From Citricoccus sp. WCRC_4 (GTDB lineage Bacteria > Actinomycetota > Actinomycetes > Actinomycetales > Micrococcaceae), in the NCBI GenBank assembly GCA_026645375.1, contig JAPFFX010000350.1, positions 1 to 15,550 on the forward strand: a stretch of 15,550 bases of DNA, read 5' to 3'. The translations under genes and the position numbers were made by a program. This document shows, piece after piece, positions 8,755-15,359 of this stretch. The first letter of the stretch is position 1. Each line of letters starts with the position of its first letter. The notes below the pieces were generated by a model. The model searched no databases, was not told the DNA's origin, and was given only the letters and a program-made list of their open reading frames with translations.

Positions 8755-10845
8755 TCAGCGGTCGTGGGCACCCGCGTCGAGGGGGCCGGTCTCGCCGACC
8801 CTCGACGCGATGTCCTTAACCGGAGACTCTACTGGGCCGGGTCCAGTCCCCGGCGGGATCGGACCGGATTCAGGTAGCGGACGCGTATCGCCACCCGACC
8901 CCTGCCTGCGGGAAAGCTGCCACGGGACCGATGCGACCATCACCCCGGGCTCCCGGTGCAGGCGCTCCTTGATGCGCTGTGTCGTGCGGTTGTGCAGCAG
9001 GGACTGCCAGCCGCGGGCCACGACGTACTCGGGGATGTAGACCACCACCAGGTCCCTCGGGGAACTGCGCCGCAGCGTCCTCAGGTGGCGGATCAGCGGC
9101 TCGGCCATCTCCCGGTACGGGGAGGCCAGCACGGTGACCGGCACCGGCAGCTGCAGCCGGTCCCACTCGGCCAGCAGCCTCCGGGTGGCACCCTTGTCCA
9201 GGTCCACCACCACGGCCTCGAGGCTGGACGGCCGCGACGCGCGGGCGTAGGCCAGCGCACGCAGCGTGGGACGCTGCACGCTCATCACCAGCACCAGGGC
9301 GTGCACGCGGGAGGGCAGTGCGCGGGCGTCCTCGGCGGGCGTGAGGTCCAGTTCGGCGGCGACGGCGTCGTAGTGGGCCCGGATGCGGGCCATGACGGAG
9401 ACCATGAGGGCGATGGCCAGCAGGGCCACCCAGGCACCGTAGGTGAACCGGGTGACCAGGACCACCACGGCGACCAGTGCCGTCACGGCGAAACCGACCA
9501 GGTTCACCGCCCGCCGGAGCCGGACCGTCTGGCGGGGCCGGCCGCCCGGGGTGTGCGCGAGCTGGCGGGTCCAGTGCCGTACCATCCCCAGCTGGCTGAC
9601 CGTGAAGGACAGGAAGACGCCGATCACGTACAACTGGACCAGCAGGGCCGTCTGGGCCCGGAAGGCCACCACCAGGGCCAGCGCCGCCAGGGTGAGCAGG
9701 ACGATCCCGTTGGTGTAGCCGAGCCGGTCCCCGCGGGTGAGCAGCTGGCGGGGCAGGTAGGCGTCGCGGGCGAGCCGGGAGGTCAGCTCCGGGAAGGACT
9801 TGAAGGCCGAGTGCCCGGCGAGCAGCAGCAGCACGGCCACCAGCAGCACCAGGGCCCCGGACAGGAGCCCGCCCTGCCCGAACACCGCGTTGGCGAGCTG
9901 GGCGAGCACCGGGTTCTGGACGTAGTCGGCCGGGACCTCCCCACCGCCGGTGGTGCGCAGGGTGGCGGGGTCCAGGACGAAGACCACGTTCGTGCGGTCG
10001 GCCAGGTACATCACCCCGAGGGTGGACGCGCCGGCGAGCAGCCCCATGGCCAGCATGACGAACCGCGCGGTACGGATCCGCGGCTGTGCCATGGCGTCCA
10101 CGTTGGCGGCGGGGACCTCCACGCCGGTGGCGAGCGCGGAACCGGAGGAGAAGGCGCGCACTGCCAGCACCGCCACGGCCAGTCCGCCCAGGCCCTGCTC
10201 GAACGCCGGGTCCGGCACGGGTTCCACGTCCGCGGACCGGGCCGCCCCGAGCGTGCCGGTGAGGTCCTGGACGAGCCCGCTCACCAGCATCCCGAACAAC
10301 AGGGCCAGGAACAGGTAGACCAGCACGGCGGGAAGGAGCCGGCCCCGGCCGGCACCGCGGATGTTGGCGAGGGCCAGGAGCACGACGCCGGCGACCGCCA
10401 CCCACAGTTCGGCACCGGTCAGCGCGGGGAACACGGCCGCCAGGTAGTGCGCCATGGCCGCCACCGAGACGGCCACCGTGAACACCAGGTCCATCATCAT
10501 GGCCGCCCCGACCGTGACCCCGGCCCAGGGACCGAGGTTGGCGCGGGTGATGGCGTAGTCCCCGCCCCGCGGATAGGCGCTGATGGACACGCGGTAGGAC
10601 AGCACGATCAGCAGCATCACGGCCACGACCACCAGGCCGATGTCCGGGCCCATGGCCAGGGCCGCCGTGCCGCCCAGGGCGAGGGTCAGCAGGATCTCGT
10701 CCGGGGCATAGGCCACGGAGGACAGGGCGTTGGCGGAGAACACCGGCAGCGCCACGGCACGCCCCAGGGGCCGGCCGCGCTGCCGCTCGGTGTCATAGGG
10801 CCGGCCGACCAGCAGTCGGCGGACCGGCTCGAGGATCCTGGGCAC
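8755..10845 (-). CDS. KimA-like potassium permease, APC superfamily
   Basis: Integral membrane permease of 696 residues with about 12 hydrophobic segments up to roughly residue 480. A soluble alpha/beta C-terminal domain (about 505-640) follows, then a disordered Gly/Pro-rich tail. From memory it matches Bacillus subtilis KimA (YdaO), a proton-coupled high-affinity potassium importer gated by c-di-AMP through its C-terminal domain. Shared stretches include ALSSVAY, LSYR, AYPRGG, AFSSG, RGDRLGYTNGI and the C-terminal LHNRTTQRIKERL. At the potassium-binding Asp of KimA (D36) this protein has N39, so transport may differ. The start is GTG 10845; an in-frame stop four codons upstream leaves no room for extension. 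It lies divergent from two TrkA/RCK genes, which supports potassium transport. Related proteins are often annotated only as amino-acid permeases. Family certain, substrate inferred. Confidence 0.88.
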   Translation of the reverse strand: MPRILEPVRRLLVGRPYDTERQRGRPLGRAVALPVFSANALSSVAYAPDEILLTLALGGTAALAMGPDIGLVVVAVMLLIVLSYRVSISAYPRGGDYAITRANLGPWAGVTVGAAMMMDLVFTVAVSVAAMAHYLAAVFPALTGAELWVAVAGVVLLALANIRGAGRGRLLPAVLVYLFLALLFGMLVSGLVQDLTGTLGAARSADVEPVPDPAFEQGLGGLAVAVLAVRAFSSGSALATGVEVPAANVDAMAQPRIRTARFVMLAMGLLAGASTLGVMYLADRTNVVFVLDPATLRTTGGGEVPADYVQNPVLAQLANAVFGQGGLLSGALVLLVAVLLLLAGHSAFKSFPELTSRLARDAYLPRQLLTRGDRLGYTNGIVLLTLAALALVVAFRAQTALLVQLYVIGVFLSFTVSQLGMVRHWTRQLAHTPGGRPRQTVRLRRAVNLVGFAVTALVAVVVLVTRFTYGAWVALLAIALMVSVMARIRAHYDAVAAELDLTPAEDARALPSRVHALVLVMSVQRPTLRALAYARASRPSSLEAVVVDLDKGATRRLLAEWDRLQLPVPVTVLASPYREMAEPLIRHLRTLRRSSPRDLVVVYIPEYVVARGWQSLLHNRTTQRIKERLHREPGVMVASVPWQLSRRQGSGGDTRPLPESGPIPPGTGPGPVESPVKDIASRVGETGPLDAGAHDR

Positions 10846-10941
10846 GGCTCAACGGTACATCCGGTCACCTCGGGCCGAGGCCGCGTGGCACACTGGACTC
10901 GCCGACGCTCGGACGGCGTCCTGAGGCAGGAGGGAGGCCAG
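10846..10941. promoter_or_regulatory. divergent intergenic region between the potassium permease and trkA genes
   Basis: These 96 bases must hold the promoters for both directions. On the plus strand CACACT (near 10889) is a fair -10 candidate for the TrkA pair, giving a leader of about 45 bases with an AGGAGGGA ribosome site before ATG 10942. No clear -35 or operator repeat is visible, and I do not see a convincing c-di-AMP (ydaO-type) riboswitch, which would in any case be longer than this space. Confidence 0.4.
10849..10860 (-). other. possible three-codon leader ORF (M-Y-R) before the permease
   Basis: On the minus strand ATG TAC CGT TGA runs from 10860 to 10849. The ATG is preceded at 5 bases by GAGGTG, a good ribosome site. 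The stop is followed after 3 bases by the GTG start of the permease, in the same frame. The permease GTG itself has no ribosome site at normal distance, so ribosomes may load on the ATG, stop and restart. This is a sequence observation; translation is unproven. Confidence 0.35.
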
Positions 10942-11643
10942 ATGGCCCACTACGTGATCATGGGGTGTGGCCGGGTCGGGTCCTCCCTGGCCCTGACCCT
11001 GGAGCGGGCCGGCCACTCGGTGGCCGTCGTCGACCAGGACGAGCACGCCTTCCGTCGCCTCGGGCGTCACTTCGGCGGACAGCGGGTGACCGGCGTCGGC
11101 TTCGACCGGGACGCACTGACCCGGGCCCGGGTCCAGGACGCCTACGCCTTCGCGGCCGTGTCCTCGGGGGACAACTCGAACATCATCGCCGCCCGGGTGG
11201 CCCGGGAGACCTTCGGCGTGGAGCACGTGGTCGCCCGGATCTACGATCCCGGCCGGGCGGAGATCTACCAGCGGCTGGGCATCCCCACCGTGGCCGCCGT
11301 CCGCTGGTCCACGGACCAGGTGCTGCGGCGCATCCTGCCGGACACCGACCTGGCGGGGGACTTCCGCGATGCCTCCGGGCGCATCGTCATGGCCGAGGTC
11401 CATGTCTCCCCGGCCTGGATCGGCCGGCCCCTGGAGGAGCTGGAGTCGAGCGCCCGGGTACGGATCGCCTTCGTCACGAGGTTCGGGGAGGGCATTGTCC
11501 CGGCGCCCGAGACCCTCTACCAGCAGGGCGACATCCTGCACGCCGTGATGGACGTCGCGGGACAGGACGAGGCCGAACGGGTCCTGGCCGCGGGGCCGGA
11601 TCTCGATGCCGGTCCGGACGGCCAGGACGGGGACCGGTCATGA
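10942..11643 (+). CDS. trkA: TrkA/RCK potassium uptake regulator, first of pair (CeoB-like)
   Basis: Cytosolic nucleotide-binding subunit of 233 residues expected to gate a potassium channel or carrier. The N-terminal RCK (TrkA-N) Rossmann domain begins with YVIMGCGRVGSS (glycines 8, 10 and 13), and an acidic residue, D31, at the end of the second strand suggests NAD(H) binding. A TrkA-C domain covers about residues 140-217. The start is ATG 10942, with AGGAGGGA 6 to 8 bases upstream; the open frame continues far upstream but that part is shadow sequence of the permease. Its stop overlaps the start of the second TrkA gene as ATGA, so the two are translationally coupled and probably form a hetero-oligomer. 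No trkH or ktrB channel gene is in the window. The divergent KimA-like permease is the obvious partner. The pair resembles M. tuberculosis ceoB/ceoC in layout. Confidence 0.94.
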   Translation: MAHYVIMGCGRVGSSLALTLERAGHSVAVVDQDEHAFRRLGRHFGGQRVTGVGFDRDALTRARVQDAYAFAAVSSGDNSNIIAARVARETFGVEHVVARIYDPGRAEIYQRLGIPTVAAVRWSTDQVLRRILPDTDLAGDFRDASGRIVMAEVHVSPAWIGRPLEELESSARVRIAFVTRFGEGIVPAPETLYQQGDILHAVMDVAGQDEAERVLAAGPDLDAGPDGQDGDRS

Positions 11644-12374
11644 GGGTGGTGATCGCCGGTGCCGGCGCCGTCGGGTCCTCCATCGGCCGCGAGCTGCTGG
11701 CCAACGGGCACGAGGTGCTCCTGGTGGACCAGAAGCCGGACGTGGTGACCCGTTCGGGCCTGCGCGGGGTGAAGTGGCTGATGGGCGATGCCTGCGAACT
11801 GGCCGTGCTGAAGGAGGCACACCTGGAGACCGCGGACGTCCTGGTGGCCGCCACCGGTGACGACAAGTCGAACCTCGTGGTGTCCCTGCTGGCCAAGTCG
11901 GAGTTCGGCGTCGGCCGGACCGTGGCACGGGTGAACAATCCCAAGAACGACTGGCTCTTCGACGAGTCCTGGGGCGTGGACGTGGCGGTGTCCACGCCTC
12001 GCATCATGACCGCGCTGGTCGAGGAGGCCGTGGAGACCGGGGACCTGGTGCGGTTGCTGACCCTGCGCTCGGGCCGCACCACGCTGGTGGAGTTCACCGT
12101 CCCGGCCGGTCACTGGATGCAGGGGCGCCGGCTGGGTTCGGTCTCCTGGCCCGCGGACGTGTCCGTGGTGACGATCATCAGGGACACCCGGCCCATCACC
12201 CCCAGTGACGACGACGTGATGGAGGTGGCCGACGAGCTGTTCTTCCTCGCCACCGAGGAATCGGAGTCCCGGCTGCGGGACCTGCTGGTGCCCGAACAGG
12301 AGCGCCAGGCCCGGGCCGCCCGGCGTCCCCGCCGCGGATCCGCGCGCGATCAGGCCGGGGCCGAGGGGTCCTGA
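11640..12374 (+). CDS. trkA: TrkA/RCK potassium uptake regulator, second of pair (CeoC-like)
   Basis: Second cytosolic RCK protein, 244 residues, with a TrkA-N Rossmann domain (VVIAGAGAVGSS, glycines 7, 9 and 12; acidic D30) and a TrkA-C domain from about residue 130 to 215. It is a paralogue of the gene before it, but differs enough to suggest an old duplication. ATG 11640 overlaps the upstream stop by 4 bases. The last 25 residues or so are Arg/Ala-rich (RQARAARRPRRGS), a basic tail beyond the domain. Its 3' end overlaps the convergent DUF3159 gene by 25 bases, so there is no space for a conventional terminator between them. Function, binding NAD(H) or a related nucleotide and passing a gating signal to a potassium transporter, is inferred from the family and from the divergent permease. 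Confidence 0.94.
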   Translation: MRVVIAGAGAVGSSIGRELLANGHEVLLVDQKPDVVTRSGLRGVKWLMGDACELAVLKEAHLETADVLVAATGDDKSNLVVSLLAKSEFGVGRTVARVNNPKNDWLFDESWGVDVAVSTPRIMTALVEEAVETGDLVRLLTLRSGRTTLVEFTVPAGHWMQGRRLGSVSWPADVSVVTIIRDTRPITPSDDDVMEVADELFFLATEESESRLRDLLVPEQERQARAARRPRRGSARDQAGAEGS

Positions 12375-13099
12375 CCCGGGTGCTCCAGGCGGTCCTCGTC
12401 CGCCGGTGAGCGGCCGGCCGGGGCGGAGACCAGCCAACCGAGCCACAGGGCCAGCGCGTAGAGGGGCAGGCCCATCACCAGCCGGGCCGTGCCGAGCGCC
12501 GTCAGCAGCTCGGCCGCGTACAGGGGCACCTGCACGACGAGCCGCAGGGCCAGGGCCGTGACCAGGAACCAGGTCGCCAGGGCGTAGCGCCGGCGGCGCC
12601 GTGGGTCCTTCTGCCAGCCCACGCCCTCGTTGCGGATGATGCCGAAGACCAGTCCGAGCAGCGGCCAGCGCACGAGCACGGACACCGTCAGCACCACGAT
12701 GTAGACCGCGTTGGTGAGGAAGCCCCAGACGTAGTAGTCCCGGGCCTCGCCCGTGTTCAGGGCCACCACCACGCACAGGGCGACGGCGGCCAGGCCGGCC
12801 AGTGCCTGTAGCGGGCTCTGCCGCTGGGCGAGCCGGACGATGCTGAAGACCGCGGCGACGGCCACGGCCGCGATGCCGGCACCCCAGAGGTGCTGGGTGG
12901 TGATGAAGGCCACCAGGAAGACCGCCGAGGGCACCACCGACTCGAGCAACCCCCGCCATCCGCCGATGGTCGCCAGGACGTCCAGGGAACCGTCCTGCGT
13001 GGTGGCGGCCATCGACCCGACCCGGCGCAACGCCGCGTCCACCGGGTCCGCCGGCCGGCCGTTCTCCTCGGGGGTGTCCGGGTGTCGGGGGTCAGTCAT
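12350..13099 (-). CDS. DUF3159 family membrane protein
   Basis: Conserved actinobacterial membrane protein of unknown function, 249 residues. A hydrophilic N-terminus of about 45 residues is followed by the family-typical GGWRGLLESVVPS and about six hydrophobic segments at roughly 52-68, 72-88, 100-118, 125-150, 172-190 and 205-228. A short charged tail follows. I chose ATG 13099 (MTDPRHPDTPEE), which overlaps the end of the OB-fold gene by 8 bases. The longer frame to 13249 is antisense-like and overlaps that gene heavily. In M. tuberculosis the counterpart, as I recall, is Rv2693c, also next to ceoB/ceoC. The family topology is vaguely like small intermembrane or septation proteins, but no activity is known to me. 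Conserved linkage to the RCK genes makes an ion-homeostasis role possible, though not shown. Confidence 0.9.
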   Translation of the reverse strand: MTDPRHPDTPEENGRPADPVDAALRRVGSMAATTQDGSLDVLATIGGWRGLLESVVPSAVFLVAFITTQHLWGAGIAAVAVAAVFSIVRLAQRQSPLQALAGLAAVALCVVVALNTGEARDYYVWGFLTNAVYIVVLTVSVLVRWPLLGLVFGIIRNEGVGWQKDPRRRRRYALATWFLVTALALRLVVQVPLYAAELLTALGTARLVMGLPLYALALWLGWLVSAPAGRSPADEDRLEHPGQDPSAPA

Positions 13100-13406
13100 G
13101 GTGCGCACCTGCCAGCAGTTCGTAGCGCGGGTTGAAGACGGTGGGCACGCCGTCGTGGTCTGCCCGGAAGCCCTCGACGTGCAGCCATCGGCCGGGCTCG
13201 ATCCCGGGTACGGACCGCTGCCCGATCCAGACGAGCCGGATCCGCTCACCGGACGCGGACACCTGACCGGGTCCCGCGGGCTCGGTCACGAGGTCGGCGG
13301 CGAAACGGGCCGGGCCGTCGCCACCGGGACGCCGGATGGTGTCGACCATGCCCTCCCGGCGCACCACGGCGCCATGGGACGGCCCGGTTCCGGTGGCACC
13401 GGTCAA
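13092..13406 (-). CDS. small OB-fold nucleic acid-binding domain protein
   Basis: Protein of 104 residues. From about residue 50 it has the OB-fold pattern of this actinobacterial family: RIRLVWIGQRSVPGIEPGR, then LHVEGF and a final FNPRYELL. The strands and the NPRYEL ending are typical; the first 25 residues are poorly conserved. The predicted start is TTG at 13406, overlapping the stop of the DUF3710 gene as TTGA and preceded at 4 bases by GGAGG, so translational coupling is likely. An internal ATG at 13349 would be the alternative but has no matching overlap. The gene ends within the start of DUF3159 (8-base overlap). In M. tuberculosis the likely counterpart is Rv2694c. The OB fold suggests binding of nucleic acid or another ligand; no function is established to my knowledge. 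Confidence 0.85.
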   Translation of the reverse strand: MTGATGTGPSHGAVVRREGMVDTIRRPGGDGPARFAADLVTEPAGPGQVSASGERIRLVWIGQRSVPGIEPGRWLHVEGFRADHDGVPTVFNPRYELLAGAHHD

Positions 13407-14125
13407 CGGACCTCCGTGATCTCGGGGCCGCGTTCCGGCGGTCGCTGGGCCGGAGCGGGCCGGCCCGCGGCGTCCGGCTGGGCGCGACGGACCGGCCGGA
13501 GGTTCTCCGGCGGTGTCAGGGGCAGCAGTTCCCGCGGCGGGTGCGGATCATCCCCCCGCTGCACCACGAGCCGGGAGAACACCTCGTCGATGGGGCCGGC
13601 GGATTCCTCCTTGAAGGCGGCCTCTCCCCCGATCACACCGCGGAGGAACCAACGGGGGCCGTCGACGCCGACGAACCGGGCGACCCGCCATCCCGGGCTG
13701 CCGTCGGGCATCGCCGCCGGGATCCGGGCCAGCACCTCGGTGCCGAACGGTCCCTGCCGCTCCCCCACCTGGGCGTTCTCCGTGGCCGAGACGGACTGGA
13801 CGATCTCCGCCCGGATCTCGTCCCAGATCCCGCCGGAGCGGGGCGCGGCGAAGGCCTGTGCCTGCAGGGAGGACTGGTCGAGGGTGAGGGTGGCGCCGAT
13901 GATCCGCTTCGTGGACTCCTCGACATCCAGCCGCACCTTCAGGTCCTTCACGACCGGCACGCGCAGCGAGCCGAAGTCGATGTACCCGTCCAGCCCGGGC
14001 CGTTCGGAGACGTCGAAGGGACCGCTCGGGGAGGAACCGCCCGGCTCCCGGTCCCGGTCGTCCTGGAGTTCCTCCGGGAGGGTCACCGTCTCGATCTTGA
14101 CGTTCCGGTTCCGGCCGAAGATCAT
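13403..14125 (-). CDS. DUF3710 domain protein
   Basis: Soluble conserved actinobacterial protein of 240 residues and unknown function. It starts at ATG 14125 with GAGAGGCAGG a short distance upstream. Family signatures are GPFDVSERP near residue 36, IDFGSLRVP near 49, the LQAQAFAAPRSGGIWDEIR segment near 87-105, GPFGTEVLA near 126, and RFVGVDGPRWFLRGVIGG near 150-167. The last 45 residues are Pro/Arg/Ala-rich and probably disordered. No membrane segment or signal peptide is seen. It stands between dut (upstream, 127 bases away) and the OB-fold gene (4-base overlap). The counterpart in M. tuberculosis is Rv2696c as I remember it, likewise beside dut. The constant company of dut and an OB-fold protein hints at nucleotide or nucleic acid metabolism; this is inference only. 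Confidence 0.92.
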   Translation of the reverse strand: MIFGRNRNVKIETVTLPEELQDDRDREPGGSSPSGPFDVSERPGLDGYIDFGSLRVPVVKDLKVRLDVEESTKRIIGATLTLDQSSLQAQAFAAPRSGGIWDEIRAEIVQSVSATENAQVGERQGPFGTEVLARIPAAMPDGSPGWRVARFVGVDGPRWFLRGVIGGEAAFKEESAGPIDEVFSRLVVQRGDDPHPPRELLPLTPPENLRPVRRAQPDAAGRPAPAQRPPERGPEITEVR

Positions 14126-14220
14126 CGCCCTGCCTGCCTCTCTTCCGTCACGCGTCTCTCATGGCCCGGCGCCCGCCGGGTAACCCCGTGGACGCGGCCC
14201 GTCCAGCTTAGGTCAGTCGC

Positions 14221-14243
14221 GGTGGACCGACGAACGGTCCGCC
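14221..14243 (-). terminator. hairpin just after dut
   Basis: GGTGGACCG (14221-14229) and CGGTCCGCC (14235-14243) form a 9-bp stem with one G-T pair and a 5-base loop, beginning 10 bases past the dut stop on the minus strand. No T-tract follows. It may terminate or attenuate transcription between dut and the DUF3710 gene, or protect the dut 3' end. Three genes of the same strand follow, so full termination would require a separate promoter in the remaining space before 14125. Confidence 0.5.
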
Positions 14244-14252
14244 ACGGCGGTC

Positions 14253-14732
14253 TCAGAAGCCGCCGGTGGACCCGAACCCGGCCGCGCCTCGGTCTGAGGC
14301 GGGGAGTTCATCGACCGCGACGAACCGTGCCTGGGCCACGCGCTGGATGACCAGCTGCGCGATCCGGTCACCGCGGCGCAGCCGGATCGTCTCCGCACGG
14401 TCGGTGTTCAGCAGGGGCACCTTGATCTCGCCGCGATAGCCCGCGTCGATGGTCCCCGGGGCGTTGACCAGGCTGAGACCGTGGCGGGCCGCCAGCCCGG
14501 AGCGTGGATGGACCAGGCCCACGAAGCCCTCCGGCAGCGCCAACGCGACCCCGGTCGGCACGAGGGCACGGGCGCCCGGGGCCAGCTCCACGTCCTGCGT
14601 GGTGCGCAGGTCGGCCCCGGCGTCCCCGGGCATCGCGTAGGAGGGCGGCTCGATGCCGTCGTCGAGCATCGTCAGGGCCACCACCGGACGGTCGAGGGCC
14701 GGCGGCTGCGTGGTCTCGGCTGGCTGATTCAC
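14253..14732 (-). CDS. dut: dUTP diphosphatase (dUTPase), trimeric type
   Basis: Cytosolic enzyme that hydrolyses dUTP to dUMP and pyrophosphate, keeping uracil out of DNA and supplying dUMP for thymidylate synthesis. It has 159 residues from GTG 14732, normal for the homotrimeric family. All five motifs are present: PGDAGADL (1), HPRSGLAARHG (2), VNAPGTIDAGYRGEI with the catalytic Asp and the Tyr that excludes ribose (3), GDRIAQLVIQRV (4), and the Gly-rich C-terminal arm RGAAGFGSTGGF (5). The start choice rests on a -10-like TACAGT ending 7 bases before GTG 14732 and on the protein beginning VNQPAETTQ. GTG 14741 is 9 bases upstream; a frame to 14798 would run into the divergent DUF3093 gene. 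It is the first gene of the strand-minus group running toward DUF3159, and divergent from DUF3093. Confidence 0.97.
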   Translation of the reverse strand: MNQPAETTQPPALDRPVVALTMLDDGIEPPSYAMPGDAGADLRTTQDVELAPGARALVPTGVALALPEGFVGLVHPRSGLAARHGLSLVNAPGTIDAGYRGEIKVPLLNTDRAETIRLRRGDRIAQLVIQRVAQARFVAVDELPASDRGAAGFGSTGGF

Positions 14733-14745
14733 GGGCGCCACTGTA
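14733..14745 (-). promoter_or_regulatory. candidate leaderless -10 element for dut
   Basis: On the minus strand TACAGT (14745 to 14740) matches the TANNNT -10 pattern and is followed by GGCGCCC and then the GTG at 14732, a distance of 7 bases. The sequence before the start contains no Shine-Dalgarno-like run, which fits a leaderless mRNA. No clear -35 is visible. It lies back to back with a similar element for the divergent DUF3093 gene. Confidence 0.45.
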
Positions 14746-14783
14746 CCGGACCGGGGAATGTGCGGTCCGCGCTCCAAACGTGG

Positions 14784-14796
14784 GATTCTTGGAGGC
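14784..14796 (+). promoter_or_regulatory. candidate leaderless -10 element for the DUF3093 gene
   Basis: GATTCT (14784-14789) resembles an actinobacterial -10 element and ends 7 bases before ATG 14797. A GGAGG run (14791-14795) is present but only one base from the ATG, too close for an ordinary ribosome site, so leaderless transcription is the better reading. The first base of the hexamer departs from the T consensus, so confidence is modest. Confidence 0.35.
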
Positions 14797-15318
14797 ATGC
14801 ACGATTCCTCTTCCCCGTCCCCGGCCGGCTCCGGAGCGCGCGCCGACGACTCCTCCGTTCTCTACGAGGAGCGCCTGCGCCCGTCCGTGTGGATCTGGCT
14901 CGTCGCGGTGATGATCTCCGCGCTGTCGATCCTGGTGTTCGTCCCGATCGGGCTGGAGATCGGCCTGGCGGCCGCCGTCGTCGTCTTCATCGTCATCGCC
15001 ATCCTGCTGCGGGCCTCGACCCCGCGGATCGTGGTGACCGGCACGACCCTGCAGGTCGGCCGGGCGGGGATCGAGCGGGCCTACGTGGGTGAGGTCACCG
15101 GTTACCGCGGGGACGACGCGACCCACCAGCGTGGCCCGGCCCTGCACGGGCTGGCGTTCATGTGCATCCGCGGCTGGATCGACCCGGTCGTGCGCATCCA
15201 GATCACGGACGAGAGGGACCGCACCCCCTACTGGCTGACGAGCACCCGGAACCCGGAGCGCCTCGTGGCGGTGCTCGGCGGGACCATGGCCCGGGACGCG
15301 GAGGACGCCCGAGGCTGA
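14797..15318 (+). CDS. DUF3093 family membrane protein
   Basis: Small conserved actinobacterial membrane protein of 173 residues, function unknown. A Ser/Pro-rich N-terminus (about 25 residues) and the family-typical YEERLRPSVWIW lead into two hydrophobic segments at roughly 34-50 and 53-70. A soluble C-terminal domain follows, with VTGTTLQVGRAGI, GPALHGLAFMCIRGWI near 115-130 and TPYWLTSTRNPERL near 145-158; its strand-rich look resembles a PH-like fold, which I only infer. ATG 14797 is preferred over GTG 14758, which would extend into the dut promoter region and add residues without family likeness. It is divergent from dut and convergent with the DUF4193 gene, with a strong terminator between. 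The M. tuberculosis counterpart, from memory, is Rv2698, in the same place next to dut. Confidence 0.92.
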   Translation: MHDSSSPSPAGSGARADDSSVLYEERLRPSVWIWLVAVMISALSILVFVPIGLEIGLAAAVVVFIVIAILLRASTPRIVVTGTTLQVGRAGIERAYVGEVTGYRGDDATHQRGPALHGLAFMCIRGWIDPVVRIQITDERDRTPYWLTSTRNPERLVAVLGGTMARDAEDARG

Positions 15319-15359
15319 GGCCCGGTGCGCGCGGGCAGCCCCGGTGCCCGGGGACAACT

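Noticed and set aside
8956..10941. Upstream extension of the first trkA reading frame to a start at 8956
   Set aside because: The extra 660 or so residues are antisense to the potassium permease. The TrkA domain begins exactly at ATG 10942, which has a strong ribosome site.
14368..15357. Minus-strand open frame of 329 codons across dut and DUF3093
   Set aside because: It overlaps dut in a different frame and is antisense to DUF3093; both of those have clear family motifs.
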